Shown in pieces: positions 7,949 through 15,722 of a stretch of 23,063 nucleotides of DNA. Position 1 is the stretch's first letter; every line of letters starts with the position of its first letter. Both the position numbers and the translations under genes were made by a program. Source of the stretch: Gemmatimonadales bacterium UBA2960 (GTDB lineage Bacteria > Gemmatimonadota > Gemmatimonadetes > Longimicrobiales > Gaopeijiaceae). Location: contig DEBI01000001.1 of the NCBI GenBank assembly GCA_002348465.1, positions 21,264 through 44,326 on the forward strand, written 5' to 3'. The notes beneath the pieces were generated by a model, which did no database searches, was not told where the DNA came from, and saw only the letters and a program-made list of their open reading frames with translations.

Positions 7949-10900
7949 ATGACGTCTTCACCGCACCTCCGATCCCATCCGCGCTCCCTTACGAGGCTAT
8001 GCCTCATCCTTATCGCCGCAAGCTTAGGTTCCCCGATAGCAGGTCTGGCCCAAGATGAGATAAAGCGTGGCGACCTGGTGAAAATCTTCGAGCTGGGTCA
8101 TATGGTGGCGGATACCAACGGAGACTCCGTCCCAGATTTTGTGCAGGCGTCACTCTTAATGGGAGCCACACCGTCTACAGCGGAGCTAGCTGCCGGGGCC
8201 GAGATTTCTTCGCGGCTGGGGTTCGAAACGATGGCTATGAACCTGCCGATCTCTCGAGGAGACGGCGGACTGATCCCGATCGTTATTGGTCGTGGTGGAC
8301 TTTCCATAGCTGGCATAACCACACCGGGATTAGATCCAACGTCACTCGATTCCGGCGAAGGTGTGGTAGCCGTGGTCGAGTCTGACGACCGCGTCTGGGT
8401 GCTTGTGATAGGAGGCGATGACGATGGCCTTCTTGCCGCAGCGCGGCTCTTCTCTGGGGTGCTCCCACACACGCGCACACTTTCAACTGCTCGGTTGTCT
8501 CAGATCCGAGAAGACCTAGAAGCAGCGCTTCAGGTAGAGAATCTTAATGATACATCGATCCGAATCTCCCAGGCTCGCGCTAGAAGTGACCAGGACGGCA
8601 TAACGCGCCTGATCGTCGACGTAACCACAGAAGATCCTGAAGCAGCTGCGAACGCCTTCGACTTCTTAACTGCGATAGACGGTCTCCCACCAACGGGCTA
8701 CAAGAAGGAATCAGACTCGACGGAGGATGACGATTCCACGAGTCAACACAATCCCTTGGATTATCCCGGTCTTGCGAGCGTAGAAGTACGCATTTCAGGA
8801 GGGCCGGCAATGCGTCTGCCAGGCAGAGCGCGACCCGAGCGGCCAGGCCCCATTCCGGCACGTCCGGGTTCCGGAGCGAAGGACAACCTGGACCTCTCTA
8901 ACCTGTATACAGCTGACGGCCTGCTCGGAGGAAGCCCAATTCCCAATCGAGTAGATGCGGTCCTCGTGCCCGGAATGGTTGGATTAACAGGGCTACCCGA
9001 TCTAGGCGCGAGACTAGGGCTTGAGTCGACCGGGCTTACCGTCCCCCTTGTGCACCCTTCAGGATCTATAGAAGACCCTGAGTCCAGGCCGACTATGATC
9101 CTTGCCGGAAAAGGAAACCACCTGACGGACCAGTTGTCCGAAGACGGGCGGATTGATCTCGAAGCTATTGATACTGGTGGTGGATTGATCCAAATCGTTC
9201 CTGATGCCTTTGGCTCTAAGTCCGCCTTAGTCATCACAGGAAGTGACGATGCTGGAGCCGAGCGCGCGCTCCAACAAGTGGCCATGAGCTTCCCACATTT
9301 GGGCGAACGGGGCAAGGACAGGCCAACCGTCAATGACGTGGAACGCGAACTGTGGGACGCCCTCTCCGGTCACACGCCCTTAGGTCAGGCAGCCACGGGC
9401 ATGTACAAGCTCAACCGCATTGGTCAGGCGCTCCAGGGTGAGGACATCGTAGCAGCAAAGATTCTAATGTCAGTCGAAAAAGCAGCTGAAGGGCTGGACA
9501 GATGGGTCGAATCAAGAGCTATCAACATCTTTGGTGCTGATCAGGTCGAGGTTCAGATAGACAATCGAGACGTTCTGAACGCCAGCACGAAAATCTACCA
9601 TGAGGCAATAACTTTCCCCTCAGAGGTGGATCGTTTCCATGCACTGATGAGCAGCCATGTGTACCCAAGTGCAAATGGTCGGTCGGTGAAGATCGAAGCT
9701 CGATTGAGTGAGCCACCTGAAGTTCGAACGCGTCTCGCCAATGAGACCCACGCAGCACTAATTGAAGCCGGCGCTAACCCCGACGGAACTGAAGTCGTTG
9801 TTCTCTCCGCCTTTAAGCAGGGTTACTCCTGGCTTTTTGACGTCATCCGACCTCGTATAGAAGATCAGGAGATTGGTGAGATCGAGATCTCATTTCTCAG
9901 GAACGAGCCTCCGGAAGAATGGCCCCAGCAGGCCATCCATACACCTGTGCGTTGGCTGCATGAGATCTTCCCAATAGATGAAGTTCTGGCGAGAGATCTT
10001 GGATTAGAACTAGACCAAATACGCTTTGAAGAGGTGACGGAAGGACCCATATACACCGTGCGAGTCACAAACCGTGAAGGGTCTGAAATCCTATCTGAGA
10101 CATTCGAGCCTCACTACGTAATGCGACCGTACTTTGACCGCTTCGAGGACTATGAAAAGGTGCGGGTAACGACGGGATGGCTCAGGGCTCAAGCAGACGG
10201 AGACATCATCGTAGATGAGCGGATTGCAACAGACCCAGAAACGTTCTGGGACCACTTCCAAGCTACGGTTCTACCTAGCATGTACGACCACGTAATGGAC
10301 TTGCACGACGGGCTTCCTCGTGGGGGTAGCTCAGACTCGCCCTTCTTTGGCGAACTGATCGTCGAACTCGAAATGAGTGAACCAGACTTCAGACTAGGTG
10401 TGGACAACGAGATTCACGCGCCGATGGACGCCCTCCACGAGGAAATCTACTTCGGCACGATTGAGTTCTTCGACATGCTAGGTCGCAACTCTAGAGGCCA
10501 AGGAATCCAATTCCCAGGGCGAATTGTTCCTGTAATGCGTCCAAAAGGAGACGGAACGGCACCGACGGCTGAAATCAGCGTTACCGGCTTCGCCACATCA
10601 CGACCGGCCGTGGTCGTTTCATACGAAACGACGGATGGGACACATGGACAGGAGCGGCTTGATATCCCAAAAACCAACTTAGCTAGGCCATCCGCACGGA
10701 TGGCCAAAGTCCAAACGGGCCAGTCCGGCGTATCTCACCTAGCACTTCGAGTGCCTGTCGATACGGACCGCGACATGCGTGACAGCCTGATCATGGTAGC
10801 CAGGGAACAATCAGTCGATGAACGAATGGTGTCGGCCGAGATGGTTACCGGCGTCGCACGAGAGATAGAAGCACTCCGGGAAGCTGGAATGTACGAATCG

Positions 10901-12223
10901 GAGCTAGCATGGAAGGACCTAGGAACTATTGAGCTATGGGCGGAATGGACGCACGAACAGGATCCCGAATCGAGACGGACGGCCTTTATCAGACCAAACG
11001 GCACACCTTTGGCTCTACCCGATTGGCGGACACTGCTTCCTGACACGTGGAGTTATGAAGGCGAACGGATCGTGCAATGGGATACTCCCATACATCCTGC
11101 TGAGGGGGATGAAATGCTTGCCAAGATGGCTGAGGCGTTTCCAGAGGCGACAATGTATCGTGCAGGACGCAGCTACCTCGGCCGGGACATCTGGGCGATG
11201 GATCTTATGCCCGAAATCAATGCAAGCCACTGGTCACACACAAAGGCAACAACGTTTAAACCAACTGTAATCTACTCAGCGAGACAGCACGCGAATGAGG
11301 TCTCATCTACCAGTCATGTGCTCCGCCATGCCGAGCTTCTACTCACCGACCCCGATCAGAGACTCAGACTCAGAGACGTCAATGTAGTCATCCATCCTTT
11401 TTTAAACCCAGACGGGGCGCAGACCGCTTACGACCTGTATCGCATAACCCCGGACTACATCTTGCACGCCGGTTATCTCGGTCCCCTGGGGCAAGATGCA
11501 ACTTCAGGTAGTGAAGCGGACCATCCGATCTATCCAGAATCGACGGTCCGCGATCGACTTTGGAACACCTGGTTGCCAGACATTTTCCTCAACCCGCACG
11601 GCTATCCATCCCATCAAGTGGTCCAGCTCTTTTCTGAGTTCACTGGACTCGTCCGTCGAGGTCGAGTAACTGAGAGAAATTGGGGGTTCAATAAGGGTTG
11701 GTTCATGCCCGGATTTGGATATGTGGACAGCCCTGAATATCCACGGCACAAAGACGCCGCATTCACAATCCGGGAATACATAACTCGCGGCATTAATTCA
11801 AACCGTGATGTCCACGACCTCAATCAGCGAGCCTATGCACGCTATGAACGCTACGGGGCACGCTATGACCCCGATGTCTACAATCTCCCAATGACTGACA
11901 GCGTGCTAATCGAAATGCCACTCAAGGGATCAAGCGGTAACGGGGGTCGCTATAACCCGGAGGTCACGATCTGGAGCGGAACTACCGAGGCACCGGACGA
12001 AACCGCCTACGGACCCTGGATGGAGTTGATGGGCAAGGCTGGTTTGTCTTGGGACCAAGCGATCACAGACTATCTCTATGATGGTGATCACACCGTAAAA
12101 CGATCGGGCTCCCATTTCTTCGGTGGTGTCACACTGCGGATGAACCGTCCTCGCCCACCAGAGAAAACTGACGAGCAAGAAGAGCAAGAAAACGGTCCAT
12201 CAACGGAAGATCGACACGATTGA
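7949..12223 (+). CDS. large secreted M14-type zinc carboxypeptidase-like protein
   Basis: This 1424-residue exported protein is much longer than typical carboxypeptidases (300-450 residues). Its signal peptide ends near GLAQDE (about residue 35). Residues 47-177 and 322-452 form two similar domains, each ending in a strand with a VIGGDDDG- or VITGSDDAG-like motif. They are separated by a segment with an Asp/Glu/Ser-rich and a Pro/Arg-rich linker. Residues of about 460-1060 are unassigned. The peptidase domain is C-terminal: zinc ligands His1114 and Glu1117 in QHANE, His1217 in NPHGYPSH as the likely third ligand, and the catalytic Glu1322 in IEMPLKG. These are the hallmarks of the M14 metallocarboxypeptidases. 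The tail is highly charged and rich in Glu. DTNGDSVPD near residue 56 resembles a calcium-binding loop. It starts 91 bases after nadC. The large N-terminal region may serve binding or anchoring; that is inference. Confidence 0.85.
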   Translation: MTSSPHLRSHPRSLTRLCLILIAASLGSPIAGLAQDEIKRGDLVKIFELGHMVADTNGDSVPDFVQASLLMGATPSTAELAAGAEISSRLGFETMAMNLPISRGDGGLIPIVIGRGGLSIAGITTPGLDPTSLDSGEGVVAVVESDDRVWVLVIGGDDDGLLAAARLFSGVLPHTRTLSTARLSQIREDLEAALQVENLNDTSIRISQARARSDQDGITRLIVDVTTEDPEAAANAFDFLTAIDGLPPTGYKKESDSTEDDDSTSQHNPLDYPGLASVEVRISGGPAMRLPGRARPERPGPIPARPGSGAKDNLDLSNLYTADGLLGGSPIPNRVDAVLVPGMVGLTGLPDLGARLGLESTGLTVPLVHPSGSIEDPESRPTMILAGKGNHLTDQLSEDGRIDLEAIDTGGGLIQIVPDAFGSKSALVITGSDDAGAERALQQVAMSFPHLGERGKDRPTVNDVERELWDALSGHTPLGQAATGMYKLNRIGQALQGEDIVAAKILMSVEKAAEGLDRWVESRAINIFGADQVEVQIDNRDVLNASTKIYHEAITFPSEVDRFHALMSSHVYPSANGRSVKIEARLSEPPEVRTRLANETHAALIEAGANPDGTEVVVLSAFKQGYSWLFDVIRPRIEDQEIGEIEISFLRNEPPEEWPQQAIHTPVRWLHEIFPIDEVLARDLGLELDQIRFEEVTEGPIYTVRVTNREGSEILSETFEPHYVMRPYFDRFEDYEKVRVTTGWLRAQADGDIIVDERIATDPETFWDHFQATVLPSMYDHVMDLHDGLPRGGSSDSPFFGELIVELEMSEPDFRLGVDNEIHAPMDALHEEIYFGTIEFFDMLGRNSRGQGIQFPGRIVPVMRPKGDGTAPTAEISVTGFATSRPAVVVSYETTDGTHGQERLDIPKTNLARPSARMAKVQTGQSGVSHLALRVPVDTDRDMRDSLIMVAREQSVDERMVSAEMVTGVAREIEALREAGMYESELAWKDLGTIELWAEWTHEQDPESRRTAFIRPNGTPLALPDWRTLLPDTWSYEGERIVQWDTPIHPAEGDEMLAKMAEAFPEATMYRAGRSYLGRDIWAMDLMPEINASHWSHTKATTFKPTVIYSARQHANEVSSTSHVLRHAELLLTDPDQRLRLRDVNVVIHPFLNPDGAQTAYDLYRITPDYILHAGYLGPLGQDATSGSEADHPIYPESTVRDRLWNTWLPDIFLNPHGYPSHQVVQLFSEFTGLVRRGRVTERNWGFNKGWFMPGFGYVDSPEYPRHKDAAFTIREYITRGINSNRDVHDLNQRAYARYERYGARYDPDVYNLPMTDSVLIEMPLKGSSGNGGRYNPEVTIWSGTTEAPDETAYGPWMELMGKAGLSWDQAITDYLYDGDHTVKRSGSHFFGGVTLRMNRPRPPEKTDEQEEQENGPSTEDRHD

Positions 12224-12255
12224 TATGACCATCATCCCGCGGGGTGTTCTTGCCT

Positions 12256-12286
12256 GAACGGGCTGGTTCTTTTCCCTTCCTTTTTT
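12256..12286 (+). terminator. weak candidate terminator after the M14-like gene
   Basis: A short GAAC/GTTC stem (12256-12259 with 12266-12269) is followed by a long T/C run (12270-12286) ending in six Ts. A competing stem of GTTC (12246-12249) with the same GAAC is also possible. The stem is only 4 bp, so termination efficiency is doubtful, although the position is right. Confidence 0.35.
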
Positions 12287-12318
12287 GATTCAGTTCGTGG
12301 ACCCTTCCGAGAATCATT

Positions 12319-12768
12319 ATGAAGAAAGCTCTAATAGCGCTTGCTCTGCCCCTGTCTTTGATCGCTTGCGGTTCTGGAAATGATACCGATGCGGTTGAAA
12401 ACTCGATGGAAGAGGTCGAAAGCGCTTCAGTCACGATCGTCACACCAATGAATGGTGCTCAGATCAGTGGCACACAAATCAACGTCAATCTTTCATCGAC
12501 TGTGCCAATCGTGCCGGCGGGTGATCTAACAGAAGGAACAGGGCACCACCACCTGTACCTGAACGCAGAACTCACCCCCGCCGATCAACCTGTCCCGACT
12601 GTTCCTGGGAGCATCGTGCACATGGGCGATGCATCCGCGACATTCACCTTCGAGGATGTGGAACCTGGCGATTACACCATGATCGCGGTCGTAGCGGACG
12701 GGGTGCATGTACCACTCCAACCTTGGGTGGTTGACACCGTCACTTTTACGGTCGTAAGCGGCAACTAA
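12319..12768 (+). CDS. DUF4399-like small lipoprotein
   Basis: The protein has 149 residues with a lipoprotein leader. The basic start MKK and a hydrophobic core are followed by the lipobox LIAC, so lipidated Cys17 would anchor it to a membrane on the periplasmic side. After a short Asp/Glu-rich spacer comes a single beta-rich domain. It carries the histidine motif GTGHHHLYLN (about residues 74-83), then IVHMGDASATFTF and GDYTMIAVVADGVHVP, matching the pattern of DUF4399 proteins, whose function is unknown. The clustered histidines might bind metal, but that is only inference. The Shine-Dalgarno site is weak. The gene stands alone between a weak terminator and a long hairpin, so it may be its own transcription unit. 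Confidence 0.82.
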   Translation: MKKALIALALPLSLIACGSGNDTDAVENSMEEVESASVTIVTPMNGAQISGTQINVNLSSTVPIVPAGDLTEGTGHHHLYLNAELTPADQPVPTVPGSIVHMGDASATFTFEDVEPGDYTMIAVVADGVHVPLQPWVVDTVTFTVVSGN

Positions 12769-12780
12769 GAGGCCAAGCGA

Positions 12781-12814
12781 GTGGCCACCGGCCTGATAAG
12801 GGGCCGGTGGCCAC
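12781..12814 (+). terminator. long perfect GC-rich hairpin after the DUF4399-like gene
   Basis: A perfect 13-bp inverted repeat, GTGGCCACCGGCC (12781-12793) with GGCCGGTGGCCAC (12802-12814), surrounds an 8-base loop. It begins 12 bases after the stop codon. There is no T-run on either side, so it is not a textbook rho-independent terminator. It may end transcription by stem strength, protect the 3' end of the mRNA, or be a protein-binding palindrome. Confidence 0.6.
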
Positions 12815-12904
12815 AACTAATCTCTTCGTAAGCAGAACAATCGCCGACAACCAGTCGCCAATTGGTGCGACGCACCCCAAGTTCCCCTTCTAGTATTGAA
12901 GAAC

Positions 12905-12922
12905 GGCCACGCAATCGTGGCC
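12905..12922 (+). promoter_or_regulatory. hairpin in the leader of the metalloprotease gene
   Basis: Perfect 7-bp stem GGCCACG (12905-12911) pairs with CGTGGCC (12916-12922) around the 4-base loop CAAT. It sits 22 bases before the ATG at 12945 and just upstream of the Shine-Dalgarno site. It could be a leader hairpin or a short terminator (only three Ts follow). It shares the GGCCAC/GTGGCC core with the hairpin 90 bases upstream. Confidence 0.4.
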
Positions 12923-12944
12923 CTTTAATCGCTCGGGAGGGATC

Positions 12945-15515
12945 ATGTTTCGTCAAGCACTTCGCTGGCTCATCGGCATCGTAGGAATAGCGACCTGTGG
13001 CTTTGTATTCGCACCGACCCTAGAAGCACAGAGAGGTAACAGCACTCCCGAAGCGCTTCCCTCGATTGCGGAGAAAACAGCAGGACTCGAACTCATGGAC
13101 GGTATGCTTCCTCTGTACTGGGATACTGACCAGGGTCGACTATGGATGGAGATTCCTGAACTTGACAAAGAGTTCATCCACTTCGTCGGCTACGGAGCAG
13201 GCTTGGGATCTAATGATCTCGGTCTAGACCGCGGAGCCCTGCGAGGCTCGCGAATCGTAAAGTTCGAACGGGTTGGCCGGAAGGTGATGATGGTTCAGCC
13301 AAACTATCGTTTTCGGGCTAACAGCGACAACCCGGATGAGGTACGAGCCGTTCGCGACGCCTTCGCTCGGTCGGTTCTCTGGGGATTTACCGCTGAAGCC
13401 GAAACAAATGGACGGGTGCTCGTCGACATGACGGGATTCCTCCTGCGAGACCCGATCAATGCGGGTGGACGCATGAGCCCCGGACAATACAGGCTCGACA
13501 ACTCAAGAAGTTCAGTGTACATGGAGTTTACCGACGCCTTCCCAACCAACACGGAAATGGAAGTGGAGCTGACCTTTGTTCAGCAGTCGGGTAGCAGTGG
13601 GTCCGGACGCTTTGGAGGTGGAGGCGGGTTTGAAGGAGTAAACCGAGTCGCGGCCTCAGGAGAGGCAGCGACTATCCGGCTCCATCACTCCTTTGTCGAG
13701 GTGCCAGACGACGACTATGAACCTCGTGCGTATGATCCTCGAGCGGGCTACGGTGCGAACGCATACCAAGACTACGCCACTCCACTCGGCCAGGACATGA
13801 CGAAACGCTTCATCCGAAGGCACAGGTTGGAGAAAGTCGATCCAACAGCGCAAGTGAGTGATCCGGTTGAACCGATAGTGTACTATCTCGATCCCGGAAC
13901 ACCGGAGCCGGTGCGCTCCGCGCTTCTAGATGGTGCTCGATGGTGGAACCAGGCCTTCGAGGCGGCCGGATATCGGAACGCATTCCAAGTAGTCATGCGG
14001 CCAGACTCGATCAGCTCACTAGATGCGCGTTATAACGTGATCAACTGGGTTCACCGCTCAACTCGTGGCTGGAGCACGGGTGGATCCGTGTCCGATCCAA
14101 GAACAGGTGAAATCATCAAGGGTGTCGTAACTCTAGGCTCCCTGCGTATCCGACAAGACTACATGATCGCCGAAGGGCTCCTCAGCCCTTATGAGACAGG
14201 CTACGAGGAGCCGCAATATCTCGAAGAATGGGCCTTAGCCCGAATCCGCCAGCTCTCCGCACACGAAGTCGGGCACACAATCGGACTGGGTCACAATTAC
14301 TACAACAGCAAGGCCGGACGGATCTCCGTAATGGACTACCCTCACCCCCTCGTCGAGCTTAATCAAGACGGTTCTCTCGAATACTCCGACGTTTACGATG
14401 ACAAAATAGGTGAATGGGACATCACGGCCGTAGAGTATGGCTATCAGGACTTTCCACCGGGAACGGATGTAGAGGCCGAACTAAACCGCATCCTTGAGCA
14501 GGCCTGGCAGGAAGATGTGCTGTATATGACAGGCCAAGACGTAGCAACGACACCGCAAGCAGACCAGTGGGCCAATGGCGTAGACATGGCCGACGAACTC
14601 GAGCGCATGATGGACGTTCGCGCCTCCGCTTTGTCCCGATTCGGTGAGAGCGCAATCCGAAACGGACGCCCTATGGCCACGATTGAAGAGGTCCTTGTCC
14701 CACTCTACATGCACCATAGATACCAAACAGAATCTACCGCTACCGTATTGGGAGGCGTCGCCTATACCTATGCCGTGCGCGGCGACGGAATCAAACCTAT
14801 GTGGCGAGTCTCGGCAGAGGAGCAATATCGAGCCCTCGATGCCCTCATGCGTACGATCTCGCCATCGGAACTGACCCTTCCGATCGAAGTGGTGAACATG
14901 ATCCCACCCCGCCCACCGGGGTTCGGAAGAACCCGGGAACTCTTTCCACGCTGGACTGGATCGGCATTCGATGCGGTAACTCCTGCGGTTGTGGCTGCAA
15001 GCCACACGGTAAACTCTATCCTCGACCCGGCCCGAGCGGCACGCATGATCGAGCAGAATACGTTTGACCACACACTGCCAGGCCTGGACGATGTTATAGC
15101 GCGCCTTATCCGTACGTCGTTCAATACACCAGCCAACGGCAGGTACGAGCGAGCAGTACAGGAAGCCATTCAAGGGGTAGTTGTGGATAGAATTCAATTC
15201 CTAGCCGCCAGTGCTTCGATGCCACAGGTGCGGGCGGTTTCAACTGCCGCTCTGCGTGAGCTTAATGACAGCCTCACAGCGATGGCCGACGAAAGTCCGA
15301 ACGCCGGTATGATTGCTATGGAAATTCAAAGATTCATGGATCGGCCAGCGGGGGTAATAGAAGCACCGGACAAGCCGAATGCACCTCCGGGCGCGCCGAT
15401 CGGTCAGCCCGCAATGAACTGGCTAGGGAATACGTGGACCGGCTATTCAGCAAGGAATTGGCTAGAAGCGACAGACCTGAGTTGCACATGGGACCATGAA
15501 AACCACTGGAACTGA
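12945..15515 (+). CDS. secreted zinc metalloprotease, metzincin-like (DUF5118/DUF5117/DUF4953 family)
   Basis: The 856-residue protein has a signal peptide ending near LEAQRG (about residue 29). The N-terminal part (about 37-290) contains the segments MLPLYWDTDQGRLWMEIPEL and IHFVGYGAGLGSNDLGLDRG, characteristic of DUF5118/DUF5117 proteins. The catalytic motif is HEVGHTIGLGH: His440, Glu441, His444 and the third ligand His450. A Met-turn SVMDYP follows at Met463. This is the full HExxHxxGxxH plus Met-turn signature of metzincins, so an active zinc peptidase is expected. A glycine-rich loop (GRFGGGGGFEG) occurs near residues 222-232. The start is supported by GGAGG just upstream of the ATG. 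The substrate is unknown; the neighbouring secreted peptidases suggest protein degradation outside the cytoplasm. Residues after about 600 are helical-looking and unassigned. Confidence 0.94.
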   Translation: MFRQALRWLIGIVGIATCGFVFAPTLEAQRGNSTPEALPSIAEKTAGLELMDGMLPLYWDTDQGRLWMEIPELDKEFIHFVGYGAGLGSNDLGLDRGALRGSRIVKFERVGRKVMMVQPNYRFRANSDNPDEVRAVRDAFARSVLWGFTAEAETNGRVLVDMTGFLLRDPINAGGRMSPGQYRLDNSRSSVYMEFTDAFPTNTEMEVELTFVQQSGSSGSGRFGGGGGFEGVNRVAASGEAATIRLHHSFVEVPDDDYEPRAYDPRAGYGANAYQDYATPLGQDMTKRFIRRHRLEKVDPTAQVSDPVEPIVYYLDPGTPEPVRSALLDGARWWNQAFEAAGYRNAFQVVMRPDSISSLDARYNVINWVHRSTRGWSTGGSVSDPRTGEIIKGVVTLGSLRIRQDYMIAEGLLSPYETGYEEPQYLEEWALARIRQLSAHEVGHTIGLGHNYYNSKAGRISVMDYPHPLVELNQDGSLEYSDVYDDKIGEWDITAVEYGYQDFPPGTDVEAELNRILEQAWQEDVLYMTGQDVATTPQADQWANGVDMADELERMMDVRASALSRFGESAIRNGRPMATIEEVLVPLYMHHRYQTESTATVLGGVAYTYAVRGDGIKPMWRVSAEEQYRALDALMRTISPSELTLPIEVVNMIPPRPPGFGRTRELFPRWTGSAFDAVTPAVVAASHTVNSILDPARAARMIEQNTFDHTLPGLDDVIARLIRTSFNTPANGRYERAVQEAIQGVVVDRIQFLAASASMPQVRAVSTAALRELNDSLTAMADESPNAGMIAMEIQRFMDRPAGVIEAPDKPNAPPGAPIGQPAMNWLGNTWTGYSARNWLEATDLSCTWDHENHWN

Positions 15516-15722
15516 ACAAAAAAGGAACCCTAAATTGGCAAGTTCAGAAGGCGCACACCGACCGAGAGATTGGTGATTTCATACTGGCCTGCGCCAGAAT
15601 AGGTCTGTAAATTGGCTGTGGTACGTTGATGGGATACTCGGTCCTCAGCAAAAACTGCGAGGATCGGTGTCTCAACACATGTATACGGTAGATTCTTTGT
15701 TGGTGACAGATTGAGGCTGGGA
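15516..15722. other. intergenic region without a recognised gene
   Basis: These 207 bases separate the metalloprotease from the DUF1592 operon. They contain a small imperfect hairpin (TCCTC at 15642-15646 with GAGGA at 15659-15663) and no clear terminator. No promoter stands out, though one is expected here for the downstream operon. On the minus strand the stretch reads as an open frame that resembles the end of a beta-barrel protein; see the findings. Confidence 0.5.
15713..15716 (+). promoter_or_regulatory. Shine-Dalgarno site for the DUF1592 gene
   Basis: GAGG is 6 bases before the ATG at 15723. It overlaps the alternative in-frame TTG at 15711, so 15723 is the better start. Confidence 0.55.

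Noticed and set aside
14481..15197. Long minus-strand open frame (238 codons) opposite the metalloprotease gene
   Set aside because: Its composition is unlike a real protein, no family motif is visible, and the + strand gene covers it fully.
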